Origin: CALMEC01 sp964393105
GTDB lineage: Bacteria > Actinomycetota > Thermoleophilia > Miltoncostaeales > Miltoncostaeaceae
Length of the DNA: 64,000 bases
Assembly: GCA_964393105.1 (NCBI GenBank)
Contig: CAYMSM010000068.1
Coordinates: 29,807-93,806, forward strand
Direction: 5' to 3'
In this document: positions 43,645 through 50,324 of the stretch, piece by piece
Position numbering within the stretch: the first letter of the stretch is position 1
How the letters are laid out: each line of letters begins with the position of its first letter
Program-made: the position numbers and the translations under genes
The notes under the pieces: model-generated
Database searches by the model: none
What the model was told of the DNA's origin: nothing
What the model saw: only the letters and a program-made list of their open reading frames with translations

Positions 43645-44061
43645 ATGACCGACGCGCAGACATGGACGTTGGTCGGCACCGTGGTGGCGCTCTCGACGGC
43701 GCTCGTCACGGTGATCATCGCCTTCATGACGACCCGCTTCGCGGGCATCGATCGGCGATTCGACGAGATTGACCGGCGATTCGACGGTGTGGACCGTGGT
43801 TTCGATCAGGTCGGGGGACGCATCGATCGGGTCGAAAGTGAAGTCACAGGCCTCAAGGGCCAGGTCGGCCGGCTCGACGCCAAGGTCAGCGGACTCGAAG
43901 GTCAGGTCACCCGACTCGACGCAAAGGTCACCGGACTCGACGCAAAGGTCACACGACTTGACGTCAAGGTCACCCGGCTCGAAGGGCAAGTCTCGGGACT
44001 CGACCGCGACGTCCAGACCCTGACCCGGCATGTACTGGGAGACGGCGCCGAACCGGCGTAG
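43645..44061 (+). CDS. Membrane-anchored coiled-coil protein with heptad repeats
   Basis: 138 residues. One helix near the N-terminus (TLVGTVVALSTALVTVIIAFMTT), then a long coiled coil. From about residue 68 it is built of exact seven-residue units such as LDAKVTR and LEGQVSG, seven to eight in a row, encoded by near-identical 21-base repeats (about 43850-44020). No family function known. A TACAAT box lies six bases before the ATG, which suggests a leaderless transcript; TCACACTTCGC-type repeats lie further upstream. Confidence 0.75.
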   Translation: MTDAQTWTLVGTVVALSTALVTVIIAFMTTRFAGIDRRFDEIDRRFDGVDRGFDQVGGRIDRVESEVTGLKGQVGRLDAKVSGLEGQVTRLDAKVTGLDAKVTRLDVKVTRLEGQVSGLDRDVQTLTRHVLGDGAEPA

Positions 44062-44130
44062 GCCGTCCTTCGACCCGGGGGCGTTCGAACCGGGGCGGTC
44101 GGGCTACCGGACGATCCCACGGGCGGCGCA

Positions 44131-45486
44131 TCAGATCAACGCGGCCAGCCGCCGCCCGCGATCGGTGCCGGTCGACAGGAAGAACTCGCGTACCGGCTCG
44201 CGGTAGACACCGCCGCGGGCCTCCTTGATCGCATCGGGCAGCGCCTCGCCGAAGCGCGCGAGCGCCTGCGGGTCCGGGTCGCTGAGGTTGAGCCGGATCG
44301 TCGTTGTCGCGCCGACCTCGCCCAACCCGTCGCCCGGGTAGACCGCCACCTTCCGCGCGCACAGGGCGATGGTCAGCTCCTGCGCGCTCACGCCCCACTT
44401 CGAGCAGTCCACAACGCACGAGAAGCCGTACTCGGGATCGATCACCGGGGCGGCGACCTCCTTGAGCCGCGTGAGGTTCGCGCGCACCACGTCTTCGCCG
44501 TGACGCAGCCAGCCCTGGTCGTCGAGCGCTGCCATCGCCCCGGCTTGCGCCAGCGTGCTGGTGTTGAGCCGCACCACCGCGATCTTGACCTGCAGGCAGG
44601 CGCGCACCAGGTCAGGTGGTCCGCCGAGCGCGCCGATGCGCGCGCCCGCAAGGCCGTAGCCGTGGGCGAAGCCGCTCGATTCCAGCACGGTCGCCTGGGG
44701 GTGGTCCGCCGCGAGCGCGGACAGGTGGCGGTGCTGGGCACCCGGGTCGACCCGGTGCGCCGCGTGGGTCGAGTCGGCGAGCAGCACGATGCTCCGTTCG
44801 GCCGAAAGACGCAAGAGCGCCTCTAGCTCCTCGCGCCGCTGGACGGTGCCGAAGGGGTTGATCGGGTCGCACACGACGATCATCTTGGTTCGCGCGGTCA
44901 CCGCGGCGGCGACCTCGTCGGGGTCCAAGCGCCACCCGTTGGGCGCCCCGAGCTGCACGAACACGGGCACCGCGCCCGCCAGCCGGAACGCGGGCACGAA
45001 GTGGAAGTAGCCCGGGTCGGTGACGATGACCTCGTCGCCCGGGTTGAGGCAGGCGAGCGCCGCGTAGCCGATCCCGGCCTGGGCGCCTTCGGTGCCGATG
45101 ACCTCGAAGTCCTCGTCGCGCGAGCGCCCCAGCAGGCGCTCGGCCACGCGGTTGCGGAGTGCAACATCGAGATCGGGTGAGTACGGCCCCACGCGCTCGG
45201 CGGTCGCCGCATCGCGTATCGCGGCGATCGCGGCGGGCGACGGGCCGATGTGATTGGCCATCCAGCCCAGGTCGGCCCACTCCGACCGGTCCAGCGCGAT
45301 CCGGCCGTCGCGGTAGATCTCGGCGGGATCCCACCCCAGGATGCGGTAGGCGTCGCGGTAGGTCATGTAGTTGCCGAAGCCCTGCGGGTCGGCCAGCACC
45401 GCCCGTGCACGCTCCGACACCGCCCACCTCGGCTCGCCCGCGGGTGGCCGCCAGGTCAGGATCGAACGGCGCGGCGGACCGCTCAC
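44131..45486 (-). CDS. Fold-type I PLP enzyme (aminotransferase class I-like) with Lys-to-His change
   Basis: 451 residues. Aminotransferase hallmarks are present: GTEGAQAGIGYAALACL (cofactor phosphate region), VVCDPINPFGTVQRREE (N-P-x-G), VLLADSTHAAHR (the PLP-ring aspartate) and IRLNLSD (C-terminal arginine). The Schiff-base motif, normally S-x-S-K before x-x-L-A-G-x-R-I-G, reads ESSGFAHGYGLAGARIG, so the lysine position is a histidine. It may be inactive as a transaminase or act like PMP-dependent ColD, which uses histidine. The GTG at 45486 overlaps the carbamate kinase stop, so the two are coupled. Confidence 0.82.
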   Translation of the reverse strand: MSGPPRRSILTWRPPAGEPRWAVSERARAVLADPQGFGNYMTYRDAYRILGWDPAEIYRDGRIALDRSEWADLGWMANHIGPSPAAIAAIRDAATAERVGPYSPDLDVALRNRVAERLLGRSRDEDFEVIGTEGAQAGIGYAALACLNPGDEVIVTDPGYFHFVPAFRLAGAVPVFVQLGAPNGWRLDPDEVAAAVTARTKMIVVCDPINPFGTVQRREELEALLRLSAERSIVLLADSTHAAHRVDPGAQHRHLSALAADHPQATVLESSGFAHGYGLAGARIGALGGPPDLVRACLQVKIAVVRLNTSTLAQAGAMAALDDQGWLRHGEDVVRANLTRLKEVAAPVIDPEYGFSCVVDCSKWGVSAQELTIALCARKVAVYPGDGLGEVGATTTIRLNLSDPDPQALARFGEALPDAIKEARGGVYREPVREFFLSTGTDRGRRLAALI

Positions 45487-46418
45487 CGTGTCACGCGCGT
45501 GCCGCTGGTGCCGGCCAACGCCTCTACCGTCTTGTCGAGCGACGTGATGATCGCCTCGGTGCCACCGGCCTCCACGAACTGGATCGCAGCGCCCACCTTG
45601 GGCCCCATGCTGCCCGCCGGAAACTGTCCGTCGGCCGAATACGCCCGAGCCTCGGCGATCGTCATGGTGTCGAGCCACCGCTCGTCGTCGGTCCCGAAGT
45701 CGATCGCGACCCGTTCCACGCCGGTCACGAGCAAGAGCGTCTTGGCCTTCACGAGGGTGCCGACCAATGCCGCCGCCAGGTCCTTGTCGATGACCGCCTC
45801 GACCCCGCGCAGCACGCCGTCGGTCCTCGCGACGGGAATCCCCCCGCCCCCACACGCGATCACGATCTGCCTGTCGCGAAGCAGCGTCTGGATCTGTGGC
45901 CACTCGATGACCTCGGTCGGCACGGGAGATGCCACGACGCGGCGCCAGCCGCGACCCGAGTCCTCGGCCACGTCCCATCCGCGCGCTTGGGCCAGTCGTT
46001 TGGCACGACCGGCCGAGAAGAACGGGCCGATCGGCTTGGTCGGGTTGGAGAACCCCGGGTCGTCCGCGTCGACCACCACCTGCGTGACGAGGGCCGCGAC
46101 CGTGCGCTTCCGGCCGCTTCGCTCGAGCGCGTCGCCGATGGCGTCCGACAGCAGCCACCCGAGCTGCCCCTGGGTCATCGCGCCCAACACGTGCAACGGC
46201 TGCGGCGGCACCTCGCGGGCCACCGCTTCCTGCGCCAGGGCGAGCGCGCCGACCTGCGGTCCGTTGCCGTGGACGACCACGAGCCGCCGCCCGTCACCGA
46301 GCAGCGACACCGCATGTGCTGCGACCTCACGAGCCCGTTCCATCTGCCCGCCGATCTCTCCGAGCCCGGACGGGGCGAGCGCATTCCCTCCTACGGCCAT
46401 CACCACAACTTCGCTCAC
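45483..46418 (-). CDS. arcC: Carbamate kinase
   Basis: Makes ATP and carbamate from carbamoyl phosphate and ADP in catabolism. 311 residues: VVMAVGGNALAPSG, VVVHGNGPQVGALAL, the SNPTKPIGPFF loop, VIACGGGGIPV, AVIDKDLAAALV and GSMGPKVGAAIQF. The GTG at 46418 is chosen for the GGAG nine bases before it. In oxamate/allantoin degradation (AllK) this enzyme works downstream of AllFGH, whose homologues are in this window; no arginine deiminase gene is seen. It diverges from the Nit1C-like operon. Confidence 0.92.
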   Translation of the reverse strand: MSEVVVMAVGGNALAPSGLGEIGGQMERAREVAAHAVSLLGDGRRLVVVHGNGPQVGALALAQEAVAREVPPQPLHVLGAMTQGQLGWLLSDAIGDALERSGRKRTVAALVTQVVVDADDPGFSNPTKPIGPFFSAGRAKRLAQARGWDVAEDSGRGWRRVVASPVPTEVIEWPQIQTLLRDRQIVIACGGGGIPVARTDGVLRGVEAVIDKDLAAALVGTLVKAKTLLLVTGVERVAIDFGTDDERWLDTMTIAEARAYSADGQFPAGSMGPKVGAAIQFVEAGGTEAIITSLDKTVEALAGTSGTRVTR

Positions 46419-46480
46419 GCGGATGTTCTCCAAGTGTCGGGGACTTGCAACCTGCGACCGCTGGGAAGATAGTGCGCGTC

Positions 46481-46508
46481 TATCCCAGGTGCAGAGAAAC
46501 CTGGGATA
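46481..46508. promoter_or_regulatory. Inverted repeat between carbamate kinase and the Nit1C-like operon
   Basis: TATCCCAGGT, eight bases, ACCTGGGATA: a perfect 10-bp inverted repeat 28 bases before the GTG of the DsrE-like gene and 62 bases before the divergent carbamate kinase start. The same core, TCCCAGGT/ACCTGGGA, recurs at 50299-50320. It looks like a site for a dimeric regulator that could act on both divergent transcripts. Confidence 0.65.
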
Positions 46509-46536
46509 TCCGTCCCACCAGTCTGCGGAGGTACAC

Positions 46537-47022
46537 GTGGCGAAGATTCAGGGCCCCAAGCCGGAAGCCGGACAGGAGCTGTTCGATGTTTCCGAGAAGG
46601 TCTTTCCCGACATCAAGGCAGAGCCGGGCGAAGAGGCGTACATCTTCATGCACACCGTCCCCTACGAGGGTTCGGTCGGTCTTGTCAACCTGCTCACGGC
46701 GACCCGTCTTGGTCGCAAGGGCTTCAAGGTCAGCCTAGTGCTCTACGGACCCGGCGTGCTGATGGCGTCCGGCACCCGTGGGTACCCGAGCGTCGGCGCC
46801 GAGGCCTTCCCGGGCCACATGGCGATCAACAACCAGATCAAGACGCTGCTCAAGGAAGGCGCGACGGTTTACGCCTGCCGGTTTGCGATGGGCGCCCTGT
46901 ACGGCCAGCGCGAGGACGACCTGATCGAAGGGGTCACGGCGTTCAACCCGCTCGACGTGCTCGACTCGGCGCTCACGGCGTGGAGGAACAAGGCCTTCCA
47001 GCTCAACACCTGGACGGTCTAG
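46537..47022 (+). CDS. MSMEG_0572/Sll0783-family nitrogen-starvation protein (DsrE-like)
   Basis: 161 residues; the NitB-type protein of Nit1C clusters. Recognised by GEEAYIFMHTVPYEGSVGLVNLLTATRLGRKGF, VLYGPGVLMASGTRGYPS, GHMAINNQIKTLLKEG and the single cysteine in VYACRFAMGALYGQRE. The fold is DsrE-like; the biochemical role is unproven, but relatives respond to nitrogen starvation. GTG start with GGAGG seven bases upstream. First gene of the operon; 12 bases separate it from the next. Confidence 0.88.
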   Translation: MAKIQGPKPEAGQELFDVSEKVFPDIKAEPGEEAYIFMHTVPYEGSVGLVNLLTATRLGRKGFKVSLVLYGPGVLMASGTRGYPSVGAEAFPGHMAINNQIKTLLKEGATVYACRFAMGALYGQREDDLIEGVTAFNPLDVLDSALTAWRNKAFQLNTWTV

Positions 47023-47034
47023 GACCAACGGACG

Positions 47035-47655
47035 ATGAGCGAGCGCGACGATGCAATCGGGCGCTGGCGCGAATCGGAGGACCGGTTGTATCCGGTCGTG
47101 ACGGTTCGCCCGGAGCTGTACGAGGTCGCCATCGGCGTCGTGCGCTCGCTCGCCGACCACCTGGACGGCGTGCCCGACCTGGACGCGCTCGTCACGAGTT
47201 ACCTCGCATCGAACCCGGCCGGCGATCTGGAGGCGGCCGGGATCGAGCGGGAGTCACTTCCCCCTGAGCTGGAGGTGGACATGATGCGCGACGCCGCCTA
47301 CCAGGTCAGGTCGCGCGAGCTGGTCCAGCGAGCATCCCAGGAGGGAGCCGAGCTCGCCCTCGAGCGAGCACGCAGGGCGGGCGAACCCACGGCGGTGCTG
47401 TGGACGAACGGCGACAACGAGCTGATGCCGCCCTACCGACGCGTCGAGATGTCACTGGCCACCGGGTTCGCCGTGTCGGTCTCGGCCGAGTACAACCCGG
47501 ACACCATGCAGCCGCTCTACGTACTCGAAGGCTTTCAGCTCGATCCCGACACGGGCGCCGGCGCAGAGCCGCTCGCCCCGCGACGGGAGTTCGACGATCC
47601 AGACACCTGGAAGGCCGGCGCCGCCGAGCTGCGCCAGGCGCTTCTCAACCCCTAA
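47035..47655 (+). CDS. Unknown 206-residue protein in the Nit1C-like operon
   Basis: 206 residues, acidic. The first half is helical (RWRESEDRLYPVVTVRPELY, DHLDGVPDLDALVTSYLASN). The centre has QVRSRELVQRASQEGAELALERARRAG, and the second half has VLWTNGDNELMPPYRRVEMSLATGFAVSVSAEY, which looks like beta strands. I do not recognise the family and it is not among the Nit1C genes I know. Tight spacing on both sides (12 and 21 bases) puts it firmly in the operon, so it may be a specific partner of the amidohydrolase. Confidence 0.75.
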   Translation: MSERDDAIGRWRESEDRLYPVVTVRPELYEVAIGVVRSLADHLDGVPDLDALVTSYLASNPAGDLEAAGIERESLPPELEVDMMRDAAYQVRSRELVQRASQEGAELALERARRAGEPTAVLWTNGDNELMPPYRRVEMSLATGFAVSVSAEYNPDTMQPLYVLEGFQLDPDTGAGAEPLAPRREFDDPDTWKAGAAELRQALLNP

Positions 47656-47676
47656 GCGAACCAAGAGGAGACCTCG

Positions 47677-48546
47677 ATGCCACTGCCCGATGGAATGAAG
47701 CGTCAAGTGATCGACGGCCACAGCCACATCGGCGAGCTCGAGGCCTGGCCGTTCTATGGCATCGACTACCCGGTCAAGCCCATCGTCTACGACTTCCCCA
47801 AGACGAAGGACATGCTCAAGTTCATGGACGAGCACGGCATCGAGCGCAGCCTGGTCATGTCGAACTACGGCGTCCCCAAGCCCGAGCAGCCGTTCTCCCT
47901 CAACCCGATCGTCATGGAGGCCGCCGACACGACCGACCGCATCCGCGGTCTTCTGTGGGTGTCGTTCCTGCCGCGTGACCGCGAGCACACGGTCGAGTCG
48001 CTCAAGCACGCGGGCGAGAGCGGCATCCTGGGCCTCAAGACGACGTTCCTGCTGGGCGGCAACCCCAACCCGGCCGAATGGGACGACGAGACCCGCGAGA
48101 TCGCGAACATGTGCATGGACGTCGCCGAGAAGCACGACTACGTGTTCCACTTCCACACGTCGGCCGGCGGCAACAGCGACATCAACAACTTCATCCCGAT
48201 GGTCGAGGAGTACGGCAAGCGCGTCAAGATCCACCTGGTGCACTTCGGCGGCGGCGTCAGCGGCCACATCAAGCTCGTGCCGAAGTTCCTGCAGTGGGTC
48301 AAGGACGGCTACAAGGTCTACACCGACACCTCGTGGGCGATCGGCTTCGGCGCGCGGTGGCTTCTTGTCGAGATCGAGAAGAACGGCGGGCTGGGTGCCG
48401 ACCGTGTCATCTTCGGGTCGGACGAGCCATGGTCGGACTTCATGGGCGAGTACTGGAAGATCGAGGGTGCCCCGGTCAGCGAGGAGCTCAAACGGATGGT
48501 GTTGAAGGAGAACTTCGAGAAGCTCCACGGCGATCGGTGGGGATGA
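47677..48546 (+). CDS. Amidohydrolase-2-family hydrolase in the nitrilase position
   Basis: 289 residues of the metal-dependent TIM-barrel type. H-x-H is at IDGHSHIGE (His15, His17), with later ligand candidates in FHFHTSAGG and HLVHFGGG and the catalytic aspartate in VIFGSDEPW. Relatives hydrolyse or decarboxylate small ring or amide compounds. It overlaps the radical SAM start (ATGA) and takes the place where Nit1C clusters carry the nitrilase (NitC). Substrate unknown. AGAGGAG precedes the ATG. Confidence 0.85.
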   Translation: MPLPDGMKRQVIDGHSHIGELEAWPFYGIDYPVKPIVYDFPKTKDMLKFMDEHGIERSLVMSNYGVPKPEQPFSLNPIVMEAADTTDRIRGLLWVSFLPRDREHTVESLKHAGESGILGLKTTFLLGGNPNPAEWDDETREIANMCMDVAEKHDYVFHFHTSAGGNSDINNFIPMVEEYGKRVKIHLVHFGGGVSGHIKLVPKFLQWVKDGYKVYTDTSWAIGFGARWLLVEIEKNGGLGADRVIFGSDEPWSDFMGEYWKIEGAPVSEELKRMVLKENFEKLHGDRWG

Positions 48547-49676
48547 GCGTCGACATCAAGACCCTCGCGGTCGAGCTGCAGTCGCTCGGCGTGCGCACCA
48601 CGGTGCCGACCGACCCCGGCGAGACGCGCGCCGGGGGCGCCGGGCCGTCCGACGCCGGGTTCCTGTGGGTCGACGGCGCGCCGCTGACGGTTCCCGTCCA
48701 CGGCGAGTACGTCGCCAAGTCGCCGTACGAGCTGATCCTGGGGGCCAACGGCCGCTCAGGCGTGTTGTACCGCTCGGGCGAGGACGTCGGGCGGGTCACG
48801 CTGCACCCGCGGCCCAAGATCTACGACCTCGAGACCGCCGACGGCATCCCGTACTGGAAGATCGGCCTGATGCACCTGGACAGCTTCGCGTCCACGGTGT
48901 TCCAGCGGTGCGTCTACTGGGGTACGAGCGATCAGTGCCACTTCTGCGCGATCGGCACGTCACTGAAGTCGGGCAAGACGATCCCGGTCAAGACCCCCGC
49001 CATGCTGGCCGAGGTCGCCGAGGCGGCCGCCCGCCTGGACGGCGCCAAGGACGTGACCCTGACCACGGGAACGCCCAACCGCGCCGACCGCGGCGCGCCG
49101 TACATGGCCAAGTGCGCGGCGGCCATCCGCGATGCGGCCGACCTGCCCGTACAGGTCCAGATCGAGCCGCCAGACGACTTCAGATGGTTCGCCGAGCTCA
49201 AGGACTCGGGCGTCGAGGCCCTCGGCGTCCACCTCGAGACGTTCGACCCGGACGTGCTCGCCAAGGTCGCGCCCGGCAAGGCCGCGCAGGGCATCCCGTA
49301 CTACCTGTCGGCCTGGGAGGCCGCGGTCGAGGTCTTCGGACCCGGCCAGGTCTCGACCTACTTCATCCTGGGGCTCGGCGAGTCCAAAGACGCGGTGCTG
49401 GCCGGCTGCCAGGCGGCGATCGAGCGTGGCGTCTACCCGTTCGTGGTCCCGCTGCGCCCCGCGCCCGGTTCGATCCTGGCGACCGGAACCCCACCCTCAC
49501 CCCAGTACATGACGGAGGTGTACGAGGCGGTCGCGCCCCTCCTGGCCGAGGCCGGGATGTTGAGCCAGGACGCACGTGCAGGCTGCGTCCGGTGCCAGGC
49601 GTGTTCGGCGCTGTCCACGTTCGAGCGCGCATTCGGCGGAGGGCGAAACGGTGACCCCGTCCCTGCCACAGCCTGA
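48543..49676 (+). CDS. MSMEG_0568-family radical SAM protein (NitD-like)
   Basis: 377 residues. The cluster motif is unusual: C123-x8-C132-x2-C135 in RCVYWGTSDQCHFCAIG, not C-x3-C-x2-C. This matches my recollection of the MSMEG_0568 family of Nit1C clusters. Other segments: TLTTGTPNRADRGAPYMAKC, VQIEPPDDFRWF, GVEALGVHLETFD and STYFILGLGES. Two further cysteines near the C-terminus (CVRCQAC) may bind a second cluster. The reaction is unknown. It overlaps the amidohydrolase and the GNAT gene. Confidence 0.88.
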   Translation: MSVDIKTLAVELQSLGVRTTVPTDPGETRAGGAGPSDAGFLWVDGAPLTVPVHGEYVAKSPYELILGANGRSGVLYRSGEDVGRVTLHPRPKIYDLETADGIPYWKIGLMHLDSFASTVFQRCVYWGTSDQCHFCAIGTSLKSGKTIPVKTPAMLAEVAEAAARLDGAKDVTLTTGTPNRADRGAPYMAKCAAAIRDAADLPVQVQIEPPDDFRWFAELKDSGVEALGVHLETFDPDVLAKVAPGKAAQGIPYYLSAWEAAVEVFGPGQVSTYFILGLGESKDAVLAGCQAAIERGVYPFVVPLRPAPGSILATGTPPSPQYMTEVYEAVAPLLAEAGMLSQDARAGCVRCQACSALSTFERAFGGGRNGDPVPATA

Positions 49677-50184
49677 AACTCATCCTCAAGTCGAGGTTTA
49701 TGTAGCCCGCACGGCCGATGAGCTGGCCGGCCATTTCGAGGTGCGCCGCCAGGTGTTCGTCGACGAGCAGGGGCTGTTCGACACGACCGACCGCGACCGC
49801 TGGGACGAGACCGCCCTGCACGTCGTCGCGGTGGCGGGTTCCGACGTCGTCGGCGCCGTCCGCCTCTACCAGCTCGACGAGGCCGGCCTGTGGCAGGGCG
49901 ATCGGCTCTCGGTCTCCGAGAACGCCCGCAGACGCCGCGCCGGCGGCCCTCTGGTGCGCTTCGCGGTCGCGACCGCGGGCCAGCTCGGCGGCCACCTGAT
50001 GATCGCCCGCATTCAGGCGCCCATCGTCCCCCTGTTCCGATTCCTCGGCTGGGAGCGCGTCGGCGGCCTCATCGACTACCGCGGCGTCGCCCACCAGCGG
50101 ATGACGATCCCGTTGTCGGGAGCAGAGCCCGTGTTCTTGGAGGAACGCTACGAGTGGGCCCTGGGCGCCGCCGTCGCGGGGTAA
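49651..50184 (+). CDS. MSMEG_0567-type GNAT acetyltransferase (NitE-like)
   Basis: 177 residues of the GNAT fold: FEVRRQVFVDEQGLFDTTDRD, VVAVAGSDVVGAVRLYQLD, the acetyl-CoA loop RRRRAGGPLVRFAV, and IVPLFRFLGWERVGGLIDYRGVAHQRM. In some genomes this domain is fused to the AIR-synthase-like protein that is encoded here separately at 53.6 kb. The GTG at 49651 lies inside the radical SAM gene (26-base overlap), with GGAGGG before it. Substrate unknown. Confidence 0.85.
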   Translation: MTPSLPQPETHPQVEVYVARTADELAGHFEVRRQVFVDEQGLFDTTDRDRWDETALHVVAVAGSDVVGAVRLYQLDEAGLWQGDRLSVSENARRRRAGGPLVRFAVATAGQLGGHLMIARIQAPIVPLFRFLGWERVGGLIDYRGVAHQRMTIPLSGAEPVFLEERYEWALGAAVAG

Positions 50185-50220
50185 ATGGCGCTCGCGGTGG
50201 AGGGCTGTGAGCACCCGAGA

Positions 50221-50252
50221 GTATAGGTCGTACATGAGGGTATAGGTCGTAC
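50221..50252 (+). promoter_or_regulatory. Direct repeats upstream of the Calx-beta gene
   Basis: GTATAGGTCGTAC occurs twice (50221-50233 and 50240-50252), start-to-start spacing 19 bases, and is followed by an inverted half-copy GTCTATAC. The regular spacing of about two helical turns suggests a regulator-binding site. Confidence 0.55.
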
Positions 50253-50298
50253 GTCTATACGTCGGTCTAGTTACGGATCATCGCTATTTCCAGGACAA

Positions 50299-50320
50299 TC
50301 CCAGGTGCTCAAACCTGGGA
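50299..50320 (+). promoter_or_regulatory. Inverted repeat at the Calx-beta ribosome-binding site
   Basis: TCCCAGGT-GCTCAA-ACCTGGGA, the same core as at 46481-46508 but with a six-base spacer. The right arm runs into GGGAGGG, the Shine-Dalgarno sequence, four bases before the ATG. In RNA it could hide the ribosome-binding site; in DNA it could be an operator. Confidence 0.6.
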
Positions 50321-50324
50321 GGGA

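Noticed and set aside
43850..44020. Possible CRISPR-like array
   Set aside because: The 21-base units are directly adjacent without spacers and encode coiled-coil heptads in frame.
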